Source of the DNA: Chloroflexota bacterium
Lineage (GTDB): Bacteria; Chloroflexota; Dehalococcoidia; JAUQQI01
Direction of reading: 5' to 3'
DNA: 18,345 bases
NCBI GenBank assembly: GCA_030549955.1
Contig: JAUQQI010000030.1
Span: 1-18,345, forward strand
Every line of letters begins with the position of its first letter. The first letter of the stretch is position 1. The position numbers and the translations under genes were made by a program. The notes under the pieces were generated by a model, which ran no database searches, was not told where the DNA came from, and saw nothing but the letters and a program-made list of their open reading frames with translations. This document shows, in pieces, positions 6,483 through 13,748 of the stretch.

Positions 6483-7949
6483 ATGACGACGGTCGCCAGG
6501 GATGCCATAACGTCAGTCTACCCGAACCCGACGGCGGAGGACGTGCTGGAATTTGCCCGTAGCCGCGGGGTGCAGTTCATTGATTTCAAGTTCGTGGACC
6601 TGCCTGGCACTTGGCAGCACTTTTCGGCCCCGGTTGCGGCCCTGGATGCCCGGGACCTGGAAGAAGGGCTGGGGTTTGACGGGTCGAGCATCCGGGGTTT
6701 TCAGGCCATCCACGAAAGCGACATGATTGTTATCCCGGACCCGAAGACCGCCTTCATCGACCCGGTTTACAAGGTGCCGACCCTCAGCATCCTTTGCGAC
6801 GTCTACGACCCGATCTCCCGCCGGCCGTACACCCGGGATCCCCGCTACATCGCCCGGAAGGCCGAGCGGTTCCTGAGTGAGACCGGGATCGCCCAGACGC
6901 GCGACGTCGGCCCGGAGGTTGAGTTCTACATCTTCACCGACCTCAGGTTCGACCAGACGACCCACTCAGGCTTTTACTTCATCGGGTCCAACGAAGGGAT
7001 CTGGGATTGCGGGGTTGCCGGGTCGAATGGCGGCAACTTGGCCTACCGTCCCCGCTACAAGGAGGGCTACTTCCCGGTGCCGCCAACCGACAAGCTTCAG
7101 GACCTCCGCTCGGAGATCGTCCTGCGGCTCATGCAGGTTGGGGTCCAGGTGGAAGTGCATCACCACGAGGTGGGTACCGCCGGCCAGGGCGAGATCGACA
7201 TGCGGTTCCAGACCCTGACCCGGATGGCCGACAACGTGATGCTTTACAAGTACATTATCAAGAATACCTGCAACGAGCGGGGCTACGTGGCAACCTTCAT
7301 GCCGAAGCCCATCTTCGGCGACAACGGGTCGGGGATGCACACCCACGTGAGCCTCTGGAAAGACGGGACGAACCTCTTCTTCGATGAGACCGGCTACGCC
7401 CTGCTCTCGGACCTGGCCCGCTGGTTCATCGGCGGGCTCCTGGCCCACGCCCCGTCGCTGCTGGCCTTCTGCGCCCCGACGACCAACTCCTACCGGCGGC
7501 TGGTTCCGGGGTATGAGGCCCCAATCAACCTGGTCTACTCCCAGCGGAACCGGAGCGCCTGCGTCCGGATTCCAATGTACAGCGACAACCCGGCCGCGAA
7601 GCGGATCGAGTTCCGGCCGCCGGACCCGTCTGCGAACCCGTACCTGGCCTTTGCGGCGATCCTTATGGCCGGCATCGATGGCATCATTAACCAGACCGAG
7701 CCGCCGGCGCCGGTCGATAAGGACCTGTATGAGCTGGAGCCGGAGGAGGCCGCTCAGATCAAGTCGACTCCCGGCTCCCTCGGCGAGGTCCTGGATGCCC
7801 TCGAAGAGGACCATGAATACCTGCTCCGGGGCGACGTCTTCACCCCGGACGTCATCGAAACCTGGGTTGATTACAAGCGGGAGCGGGAGCTCAAGCAGGT
7901 CAACCTGCGGCCCCACCCCTACGAGTTCTACCTCTACCACGACGTCTGA
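6483..7949 (+). CDS. glnA: Glutamine synthetase, type I-beta
   Basis: A 488-residue class I glutamine synthetase, which makes glutamine from glutamate, ammonia and ATP as a cytoplasmic dodecamer. The N-terminal beta-grasp domain ends in DGSSIRGFQAIHESDM. The catalytic domain shows the family motifs GPEVEFYIF, HHEVGTAGQGEID, KPIFGDNGSGMHTH and NRSACVRIP followed by KRIEFRPPD. KDLYELEPEE contains Tyr416 in the position of the adenylylated tyrosine of E. coli (LYDLPPEE), and the extra length also fits the beta subtype. The enzyme may therefore be controlled by a GlnE-type adenylyltransferase, which is not in the window. GGAGG (6469-6473) lies 9 nt before the ATG. The gene is monocistronic, followed by a strong terminator. 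No ntrB/ntrC or glnB neighbour is present. Confidence 0.97.
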   Translation: MTTVARDAITSVYPNPTAEDVLEFARSRGVQFIDFKFVDLPGTWQHFSAPVAALDARDLEEGLGFDGSSIRGFQAIHESDMIVIPDPKTAFIDPVYKVPTLSILCDVYDPISRRPYTRDPRYIARKAERFLSETGIAQTRDVGPEVEFYIFTDLRFDQTTHSGFYFIGSNEGIWDCGVAGSNGGNLAYRPRYKEGYFPVPPTDKLQDLRSEIVLRLMQVGVQVEVHHHEVGTAGQGEIDMRFQTLTRMADNVMLYKYIIKNTCNERGYVATFMPKPIFGDNGSGMHTHVSLWKDGTNLFFDETGYALLSDLARWFIGGLLAHAPSLLAFCAPTTNSYRRLVPGYEAPINLVYSQRNRSACVRIPMYSDNPAAKRIEFRPPDPSANPYLAFAAILMAGIDGIINQTEPPAPVDKDLYELEPEEAAQIKSTPGSLGEVLDALEEDHEYLLRGDVFTPDVIETWVDYKRERELKQVNLRPHPYEFYLYHDV

Positions 7950-7972
7950 TCGGTGGAGCCTCAAAACAAACC

Positions 7973-8007
7973 GCGGGCGGGGAAATTTCCCCGCCCGCCG
8001 GCTTTTT
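7973..8007. terminator. Bidirectional intrinsic terminator between glnA and rimM
   Basis: A perfect 13-bp-arm inverted repeat occupies 7973-7998 (arms GCGGGCGGGGAAA and TTTCCCCGCCCGC). On the plus strand it is followed by CGGCTTTTT. On the minus strand it is followed by GGTTTGTTTT. It lies between the stops of two convergent genes and probably ends transcription from both sides. Confidence 0.85.
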
Positions 8008-8012
8008 CGGCC

Positions 8013-8513
8013 TCAGACGAGGCCCGGGAGAAGCTCGACTAGGAGGCGGTTTGCTTCGAGGTCGACTTCTTTGATGACGTCCTCGATGGCCGGAAGGAGA
8101 ATCTCCCGGCCGCCGGCCGACCGGACGACGTAAACGTCGTTGGCCCCGGTCACAATGATATCGACCACCTGCCCGAGGACCTCGCCCGCCGTGGTCACCA
8201 CTTCGAGGCCCAGAATCTGAAAGAAATAATACGTGTCGGGCGGCAGGGGAACGGCCTCGGAGACGGGGATTTCAATGAGGCGGTTCCGGAGGAACGCGGC
8301 GCCCTCGGGGGTGTCAATGCCCGCAAACTTGAGGAGGATGCCGTCGGCGACAAACCGGCGCCGCTCGATGGTAAAGGGCTCCCCATCGATGTAAACGGTC
8401 TGAAGGTCCTTGAATCGCTCGGGGAAGTCGGTCAGAAGCTGGACCTTGACCTCGCCCCGGACCCCGTAGGGCCGGCGGACCTTCCCGATGGCGATGTAAT
8501 TGAGCCGGGCCAT
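8013..8513 (-). CDS. rimM: Ribosome maturation factor RimM
   Basis: A 166-residue protein. The N-terminal RimM domain begins MARLNYIAIGKVRRPYGVRG, and the C-terminal part (from about residue 97, TYYFFQILGLEV) is a PRC-barrel with the typical ending LLPAIEDVIKEVD. RimM binds ribosomal protein S19 and helps assemble the 30S head. ATG 8513 is 7 nt after the khpA stop. The frame is open further upstream, to 8702, but that part overlaps khpA and has no conserved residues. The ribosome binding site is poor, so translation is probably coupled to khpA. trmD and rplS, which often follow rimM, are absent. A terminator comes directly after. Confidence 0.95.
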   Translation of the reverse strand: MARLNYIAIGKVRRPYGVRGEVKVQLLTDFPERFKDLQTVYIDGEPFTIERRRFVADGILLKFAGIDTPEGAAFLRNRLIEIPVSEAVPLPPDTYYFFQILGLEVVTTAGEVLGQVVDIIVTGANDVYVVRSAGGREILLPAIEDVIKEVDLEANRLLVELLPGLV

Positions 8514-8520
8514 GGCGAGT

Positions 8521-8763
8521 TCAACTGGCCTGCTCCTGCGCCAGCTCGACCTGGACCCGCTCGCCCCGCCGGGCCGCCACCGCCCGGAGGATGGTCCGCA
8601 TGGCCTGAATGACCTGGCCCTGCCGACCGATAACCCGGCCGACATCCTCCGGGGCAACCCGGATCCGGAAGACCCGGAGCCCGGCCTGCTCGGATTCTTC
8701 AACCTCGACCGCTTCGGGCCGGGTTGCGACCGACCTTACGACAAATTCAACGAAGGCTTTCAC
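8521..8763 (-). CDS. khpA: KH-domain RNA-binding protein KhpA
   Basis: An 80-residue single KH-domain protein. The RNA-binding GxxG loop is G46-R-Q-G49 within [13 protein letters not shown], followed by the helix [14 protein letters not shown]. The N-terminus [21 protein letters not shown] is typical of the YlqC/KhpA family, which pairs with KhpB/EloR to bind small and messenger RNAs. It sits between rpsP and rimM, its usual position in many bacteria. ATG 8763 overlaps the rpsP stop in an ATGA. Confidence 0.95.
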   Translation of the reverse strand: MKAFVEFVVRSVATRPEAVEVEESEQAGLRVFRIRVAPEDVGRVIGRQGQVIQAMRTILRAVAARRGERVQVELAQEQAS

Positions 8764-9014
8764 CGCCGGGCTCCCAGGTCAACCCCGGCCCGGGCGAGCA
8801 GACGGGCCGCTGTGTCGGTGGGCTGGGCACCCCTCCGGAGCCACTCCCGGACCTTGTCGACATCAACCCGCAGGGTAAAGGGCTCGGTCAGGGGGTCGTA
8901 GACCCCGACCATGTCGATGTATTCCCCGTCCCGCGGGGCCCGGGAGTCGGCTACCACGATCCGGTAAAAGGGCCGGTTTTTACTCCCCATCCGGCGCAGG
9001 CGAATTCGGAGCAT
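8760..9014 (-). CDS. rpsP: 30S ribosomal protein S16
   Basis: An 84-residue ribosomal protein S16. [19 protein letters not shown], then [10 protein letters not shown] and YDP in VGVYDPL, are the family hallmarks. The tail ([23 protein letters not shown]) is also canonical. It is the first gene of an rpsP-khpA-rimM operon. GGAGGA (9029-9024 on the minus strand) sits 9 nt before the ATG, a strong ribosome binding site fitting high expression. ffh, which often precedes rpsP, is not upstream. Instead a divergent regulator gene shares the promoter region. Confidence 0.98.
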   Translation of the reverse strand: MLRIRLRRMGSKNRPFYRIVVADSRAPRDGEYIDMVGVYDPLTEPFTLRVDVDKVREWLRRGAQPTDTAARLLARAGVDLGARR

Positions 9015-9054
9015 TCAGGTCGGTCCTCCAGGGTCTTAAGTCTGTCTGAAAAAG

Positions 9055-9060
9055 ATTATA
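9055..9060 (-). promoter_or_regulatory. -10 box of the rpsP operon
   Basis: TATAAT reads on the minus strand at 9060-9055. No good -35 is present at 16-18 bp spacing: the hexamers are CAAGGG, TCAAGG and GTCAAG. The place where it should be overlaps the TTGACA of the divergent regulator promoter (9080-9085), so the two promoters probably compete. The leader is about 40 nt. Confidence 0.55.
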
Positions 9061-9079
9061 CCCTAAAAGCTACCCCCCC

Positions 9080-9109
9080 TTGACACCCGCTGCCAAAATC
9101 GGCTATGCT
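9080..9109 (+). promoter_or_regulatory. Strong promoter of the TrmB-family regulator operon
   Basis: A perfect TTGACA (9080-9085), an 18-bp spacer and TATGCT (9104-9109, 4 of 6 matches) form the best -35/-10 pair in the window. Transcription would begin near 9116, immediately before the palindrome at 9122. A factor bound there would block RNA polymerase. Confidence 0.7.
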
Positions 9110-9121
9110 TAGTCAGAAAGT

Positions 9122-9143
9122 CGTAGTTGGTATACCAACTACG
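9122..9143. promoter_or_regulatory. 22-bp perfect palindrome, probable autoregulatory operator
   Basis: CGTAGTTGGTA (9122-9132) is followed directly by its exact reverse complement TACCAACTACG (9133-9143). It covers roughly +6 to +27 of the inferred transcript and ends 3 nt before the GAGG ribosome binding site (9147-9150) of the regulator gene. The position is that of a repressor operator, most simply for the regulator it precedes. No T-run follows, so it is not a terminator. No second complete copy was found in the window. Confidence 0.75.
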
Positions 9144-9157
9144 TTTGAGGCTGGACG

Positions 9158-10039
9158 ATGGACGACCCGGTTCAGATCCTTCGTCAGCTCGGCTTCGCCG
9201 AGTACGAGGCCAGGGCCTATGTGGGGCTCTTGCGTCGGAGTCCCCTCACTGGCTATGAGCTTGCCCGGCTTTCCGGCGTTCCCCGGGCCGATATCTATGC
9301 TGCCCTTCGGCGGCTTGAGGACCGGGGCGCTGTCGTCCGGGTTGATACCGAGGGCGGGGTCCGCTACGCCCCCGTCCCGCCCGATGAGCTTATCGCCCGC
9401 CTTCATAGTCGCTACCATGACCTCATCGAAGGCGCCCGGCGGGCCCTCACCGAGCTCACCGCCCCCGCCGAACACGAATACATCTGGAACACCCGCGGCT
9501 ACCCGGTCCTGGTTGACCATGCCCGGGGCCTCGTCAGGGCGGCCCATTCGGAAGTCCTGGTTGGGCTCTACCCGCCGGAGGCCCGGGCTCTTGGGCCCGA
9601 CGTGGCCGGGGCTGAGGTCCGGGGCGTCGCCGTGACAACCGTTTGCTTTGCCGGCTGCCCGGAGGAGTGCGGCGCCTGCCGCGGCCGGGTTTACCGCTAC
9701 CGGGTTCTGCCGGGTGAAGTGGTCCGCTGGCTCATCGTTATTACCGACCAGGCCGAGGTCCTGGCCGGGGAGATAACCGGCGACCAGGACGCTATCGCGG
9801 TTCGAACTCGCCAGCGGCTTCTCATCGACCTGGCAAGCTGGTATCTTCGAAACACCATCGCCCTGGCCGCGTTGGTCACCGACCTGGATGCCCGCCTGGA
9901 CAGCCTGCTCAGGCCCGAAACCCGGGCGATCCTGCGGGCCCTCGGGCCGAAGGGGCCCGCCGCCGACCTTCTCGGCCACCTCCGGGGTCTCCTGCGCCGC
10001 GGGCCGACCGTAAGGCCGGCGGAAGGGAACCAACCATGA
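9158..10039 (+). CDS. TrmB-family transcriptional regulator with a four-cysteine cluster
   Basis: A 293-residue protein. Residues 1-80 form the TrmB-type winged helix-turn-helix: LGFAEYEARAYVGLL, then TGYELARLSGVPRADIYAALRRLEDRGAVV. A short linking helix (about 85-102) leads to a TrmB/phospholipase D-like C-terminal domain, with YPVLVDHARGLVRAAHSEVLVGLYPPEA and WLIVITDQAEVLAGEI. In known TrmB proteins this part senses a ligand, often a sugar. Here the only four cysteines of the protein form C163-x3-C167-x3-C171-x2-C174 (CFAGCPEECGAC), which suggests a bound metal, an iron-sulfur cluster or a redox switch rather than a sugar sensor. GAGG lies 7 nt before ATG 9158. The TGA overlaps the ATG of the next gene (ATGA), coupling it to the membrane proteins and the cupredoxin. 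The ligand is unknown. Confidence 0.8.
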   Translation: MDDPVQILRQLGFAEYEARAYVGLLRRSPLTGYELARLSGVPRADIYAALRRLEDRGAVVRVDTEGGVRYAPVPPDELIARLHSRYHDLIEGARRALTELTAPAEHEYIWNTRGYPVLVDHARGLVRAAHSEVLVGLYPPEARALGPDVAGAEVRGVAVTTVCFAGCPEECGACRGRVYRYRVLPGEVVRWLIVITDQAEVLAGEITGDQDAIAVRTRQRLLIDLASWYLRNTIALAALVTDLDARLDSLLRPETRAILRALGPKGPAADLLGHLRGLLRRGPTVRPAEGNQP

Positions 10040-10380
10040 GTGCCGTTCCGCAGAAATCCGGTCCGGCGTTGGGGACGTATACCAGAGGGGGTGGCCGAAA
10101 GTTGCTTCGGGCGGTTCGGACGGAAGTGGGGAGCTGGCCGGCTTTGATGCGGCTCGGACTCGCCGTTTTCGCCGTCGGAGGTCTGGCTGACGTCCTTTAC
10201 CATGTGCTGACCGTCCCCAGCGATGCCCCCGCTCCGGGGGCATTCTGGGCGCACCTGGTTACCCTGGTCGGCATGGTTCTGACCATGCTGGGGATTCTGA
10301 CCGCGAGGGGGTGGAAGCGTAACAGCTCGAAGTCCCAGGCTACTGACCATCCAGTCTTGAAAATTTCCAGGGAGGTGTAA
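10036..10380 (+). CDS. Small two-helix membrane protein (hypothetical)
   Basis: A 114-residue protein that I do not recognise. A basic N-terminus (RKLLRAVRTEV) leads to TM1 at about 37-60 and, after a Pro-rich loop (PSDAPAPGAF), TM2 at about 69-90. A basic tail (RGWKRNSSKS) follows. The positive-inside rule gives both ends in the cytoplasm and the short loop outside. Polar residues cluster near the outer face: D52, Y55 and H56 at the end of TM1, and H73 at the start of TM2 (WAHLVTLVGMVLTMLG). They could bind copper or haem, but this is inference. It begins with ATGA overlap on the regulator. The next gene starts 3 nt after its stop. Confidence 0.7.
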   Translation: MSAVPQKSGPALGTYTRGGGRKLLRAVRTEVGSWPALMRLGLAVFAVGGLADVLYHVLTVPSDAPAPGAFWAHLVTLVGMVLTMLGILTARGWKRNSSKSQATDHPVLKISREV

Positions 10381-10383
10381 GCT

Positions 10384-10683
10384 ATGCCTATCGGCGCGTT
10401 TATCAACGTTTTTCCGCCGGCGGTGTTCCTGCTCGTCCACCTGGTGGCCTTCCTCATCGGCGCCTATTTCGCGTATCGGGCCTTCGGGGCCGGCCTGGGC
10501 ACGTTGGGGTGGGCGTTTACCCTCTATGCCGTGGCTGAGATTGTCTACATGACCTACCACCTGGACGTGACGGTTTTCCTCTTCGCCCACACCATCTCCG
10601 AGGTCCTCGACCTGGTAGCCTTCGTGCTGGTCTTCATCGCCGGCGTCCAGCGGGTCATGGCGCGACGGCCGGCGGCAGCCTGA
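10384..10683 (+). CDS. Small three-helix membrane protein (hypothetical)
   Basis: A 99-residue protein, not recognised. Three hydrophobic segments are seen: about 10-31 (with H19), 38-58 (with E52) and 63-88 (with H69, E73 and D76), followed by a short basic tail (RVMARRPAAA). Y58-H59 and A68-H69 echo the Y-H ... A-H pattern of the preceding gene's product, which suggests a related or jointly acting pair. GGAGGT (10371-10376) lies 7 nt before the ATG, a strong ribosome binding site inside the end of the previous gene. The TGA shares one base with the ATG of the cupredoxin gene (TGATG). No enzyme motif is visible. Confidence 0.7.
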   Translation: MPIGAFINVFPPAVFLLVHLVAFLIGAYFAYRAFGAGLGTLGWAFTLYAVAEIVYMTYHLDVTVFLFAHTISEVLDLVAFVLVFIAGVQRVMARRPAAA

Positions 10684-11057
10684 TGGGGTTGGGAGCCGTG
10701 CGGTTGCTTCTGCTCGTCGGCGGGCTGATGGTCCTTTTGGCGGCCTGCGGTCCCACCGTATCGACGGCCCCGGTTGAGACAAGCCAGGTTACGATGGCGA
10801 AGTCCTACCGGTTCGACCCGGCCGTCATCAGGGTCAAGGTCGGCACGACGGTGACCTGGGTTAACGCTGACAATTTTACCCACGACGTCACCTTCACAGC
10901 CGGCCCAGCACAGTTTCACAGTCCGCCCCTGCGGCCGGGCGAAAAGACCTCTTTCACATTCGCCCAGGCCGGCGAGTATCAGTACCAGTGCAGCTTTCAT
11001 CCGCAGAACATGAAAGGTAAAGTCATCGTCGAAGGTGCCCGAACTTCGGGGTACTGA
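10683..11057 (+). CDS. Cupredoxin lipoprotein (type I copper protein)
   Basis: A 124-residue exported protein. The signal segment (LLLLVGGLMVLLAAC) ends in a lipobox with C22, so the mature protein is predicted to be lipid-anchored on the outer face of the cytoplasmic membrane. The rest is a plastocyanin/azurin-like beta-barrel: YRFDPAVIRVKVGTTVTWVN, then NFTHDVTF with H67, and YQCSFHPQNMKGKVIV with C103, H106 and M110. These four are the expected type I copper ligands. The usual role is one-electron transfer or copper binding. The Cys-x2-His-x3-Met spacing sits between the amicyanin type (x2) and the plastocyanin type (x4). It is the last gene of the operon headed by the TrmB-family regulator, and its partner oxidase or donor is not in the window. 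Confidence 0.93.
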   Translation: MGLGAVRLLLLVGGLMVLLAACGPTVSTAPVETSQVTMAKSYRFDPAVIRVKVGTTVTWVNADNFTHDVTFTAGPAQFHSPPLRPGEKTSFTFAQAGEYQYQCSFHPQNMKGKVIVEGARTSGY

Positions 11058-11067
11058 AAGCGACCCG

Positions 11068-11105
11068 CCCACCGTACACCCCCAAGCCCGGGTGTTTTCG
11101 GTGGG
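11068..11105 (+). terminator. Hairpin after the cupredoxin gene, possible terminator
   Basis: CCCACCG (11068-11074) pairs with CGGTGGG (11099-11105), and inside it ACACCC (11076-11081) pairs with GGGTGT (11090-11095). An internal loop of T opposite TTT separates the two stems. There is no clear T-run after it, so it may be an inefficient or Rho-assisted terminator, or an mRNA-stabilising structure. It lies 10 nt after the stop codon, where a terminator is expected. Confidence 0.45.
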
Positions 11106-11128
11106 TGTGGACCCCGGCCGCCATAGAC

Positions 11129-11134
11129 TATACT
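11129..11134 (+). promoter_or_regulatory. -10 box for the ilvE-like/mmsB-like pair
   Basis: TATACT at 11129-11134 matches TATAAT at 5 of 6 positions. No good -35 lies 16-18 bp upstream, where the terminator-like hairpin ends. Transcription would begin near 11141, only about 22 nt before the GTG at 11163. Confidence 0.4.
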
Positions 11135-11162
11135 TAAGCAGCATAGCAGTAAGGAGGAGCCG

Positions 11163-12122
11163 GTGACGCAGGAGTGGCACCCCGATTACCTCTGGTCAGA
11201 CGGCAAGCTTGTTCCCTGGGACCAGGCCACCATTCATCTTACCCAGGCCCACTGGTCGGCCATCGGGGCCGTCTTCGAGGGGATCAAGGCCTACAAGAAC
11301 CCCCAGACAGGAGAGCTTTACGTCTTCCGCCTGAAGGAGCACCTGCGCCGGCTGGGTCAGTCAATCAAGATGGCCGGCCTCAAGCCGGTCTGGTCAGGGG
11401 CCGAGCTTGAACGGGCCGTCCTCGAGGTTCTCCGGGCTAACAACCGTCGGGACGACACCTATATCCAGCCGGTGGCTTACCCGGTCGGTCCGGGTCGGGC
11501 TTTCAGTCGGGCCGATGAGGTGAGGACAGGTCTCTACATCACGCTCCGGCCCTTCGAATCCCATTTGCTTACCGACTACCGGATAAACGTCCGGGTGAGT
11601 TCCTGGGTGCGCATCCCCGACCATGTTATGCCGCCCCGGATCAAGGCCATACCCAATTACTGGAACAGCCGGCTCGCCACCCGGGAGGCCCAGGCCGACG
11701 GCTACGATGGGGCCATTATCCTTAACACGACCGGGAAGGTTGCCGAGGGTCCGGGCGCCTGTCTTTTTATCATTCGCGACGGGGTAGCCATTACCCCGCC
11801 GGTGACGGCCTCGATCCTGGAAAGTATCACCCGAGCAACGCTTATCATCTTGCTCCGGGAAGTGCTCGGGGTGCCCGTAATCGAGCGGGAGGTGGACCGG
11901 ACTGAGCTTTACGTCTGTGATGAGGCATTTTTCTGCGGTACGGCCGCTGAAGTCACACCGGTCGCCTCGGTTGACCGGATTCCGGTCGGGGACGGGCAGA
12001 TTGGTCCGGTCACCCGGCGGCTCCAGCAGGTTTATCACGACGTCATCCGGGGAATTGACGCCCGGTTTTCGGAGTGGCGAACCCCGGTCGGGGTCGCCCG
12101 GCCGGCCGTCGCTGGCGACTGA
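11163..12122 (+). CDS. Class IV aminotransferase, branched-chain amino acid aminotransferase-like (divergent IlvE)
   Basis: A 319-residue PLP enzyme of fold type IV, aligning with IlvE along its length. The Schiff-base lysine is K161 (IKAIPNYWNSRLATREA). FEGIKAY (38-44), EGPG (195-198), TPP (211-213) and FFCGTAAEVTPV near the C-terminus are the family landmarks. It would interconvert Val, Leu or Ile with their 2-oxo acids. Several usually conserved positions differ from E. coli IlvE: HYG before VFEGIR is replaced by SAIG, the Arg of FEGIR is Lys, GAGENLF is GPGACLF, and GITR is SITR. It may therefore belong to a sister subgroup with altered substrate preference. AAGGAGG (11151-11157) sits 5 nt before the GTG start, one of the strongest ribosome binding sites here. 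The next gene is a 3-hydroxyisobutyrate dehydrogenase-like enzyme, which supports a role in valine breakdown. Confidence 0.85.
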   Translation: MTQEWHPDYLWSDGKLVPWDQATIHLTQAHWSAIGAVFEGIKAYKNPQTGELYVFRLKEHLRRLGQSIKMAGLKPVWSGAELERAVLEVLRANNRRDDTYIQPVAYPVGPGRAFSRADEVRTGLYITLRPFESHLLTDYRINVRVSSWVRIPDHVMPPRIKAIPNYWNSRLATREAQADGYDGAIILNTTGKVAEGPGACLFIIRDGVAITPPVTASILESITRATLIILLREVLGVPVIEREVDRTELYVCDEAFFCGTAAEVTPVASVDRIPVGDGQIGPVTRRLQQVYHDVIRGIDARFSEWRTPVGVARPAVAGD

Positions 12123-12132
12123 GGTCTGACCG

Positions 12133-13031
12133 ATGGCTTTCGAACGGGTTGGATTTATCGGACTGGGCCGGATGGGCCGGCCGATGGCCCGCAACCTGCT
12201 CCGGGCCGGCTACCGGCTCGTCGTCTACGACCGGCGGCCGGAGGCAATGGCCCCGCTCCTGGAGGCGGGGGCTGAAGCGGCCGGCGGCCCCCTCGAGCTT
12301 GCCCGGGCGAGCGACCTGGTTATCACCATGCTTCCGGGCGATGCCGAGGTTCTGGAGGTTTGCGCCGGCCAGGACGGGGTCTGCCAGGGCCTGCGGTCAG
12401 GCGCCGTCCTCGTTGACATGGGCACCAACCACCCGGATACGGCCCGGACCCTTGCTCGGGCGGCGGCCAGGGCCGGCGCCGATTTTCTCGACGCGCCGGT
12501 TTCCGGCGGCGACGTCGGGGCTGAACAGGCGACCCTGACCATCATGGTCGGGGGCGAGGCCGGCGTCTTCGAGCGGGTCCGGCCCGTGTTCGAGGTCCTG
12601 GGTCGGCACGTCTTCCACGTGGGGCCAGTTGGGATGGGGCAGGTCTTCAAGCTCTGCAACAACCTGATTTCGGCCGTGCAGATGGTGGCCGTTGCCGAAG
12701 CCTTCGCCGTCGGGCGGAAGTTTGGGGCCGACCCCGGCCTTTTGCGCCAGGTTATCATGGTGAGCAGCGGCCGATCTCCGGCGGTTGAGAACCGGCCCCC
12801 GGTTCCGGGCATCCTGCCGGAGGCCCCGGCCAGCCGGGAATATGCGCCGGGGTTCACCACCGAGCTTATGGCCAAAGACGTCGGCAACTTCCTGCGGCTG
12901 GCTGAGGCCGGCAAGGTCCCGGTTCCGGCCAGCGCCCTGGCCCGCCAGCTCTATCTGATGGCCCTGGGTTCGGGCTATGGGCCGAAGGATTATTCCGTCA
13001 TCGGGGAGCTCTTCCGGGGCTGGGCTGGCCT

Positions 13032-13035
<4 letters not shown>
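12133..13035 (+). CDS. 3-hydroxyisobutyrate dehydrogenase-like beta-hydroxyacid dehydrogenase
   Basis: A 300-residue NAD(P)-dependent oxidoreductase. The Rossmann domain opens with VGFIGLGRMGRPMARNL, the family signature (GLGRMG 10-15). D33-R-R at the end of the second strand could fit NAD or NADP. The substrate motif is DAPVSGGDVGAEQATLT (120-136). The catalytic lysine is K173 in GQVFKLCNNL, with N176/N177, and KDVGNFLRLAE follows in the C-terminal helical domain. Family members oxidise 3-hydroxyisobutyrate, tartronate semialdehyde or similar beta-hydroxyacids. It follows the aminotransferase by 10 nt with GAGGT as ribosome binding site, so valine catabolism is the best guess. GarR-type glycerate metabolism is an alternative, given the glycolate-type genes upstream. 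The TAA shares bases with the livF stop on the other strand. Confidence 0.85.

Positions 13036-13748
<713 letters not shown>

Noticed and set aside
6966..7964. 332-residue minus-strand frame opposite glnA
   Set aside because: It is an antisense shadow of a certain gene. Long open antisense frames are expected when third codon positions are mostly G or C. It has no recognisable domain.
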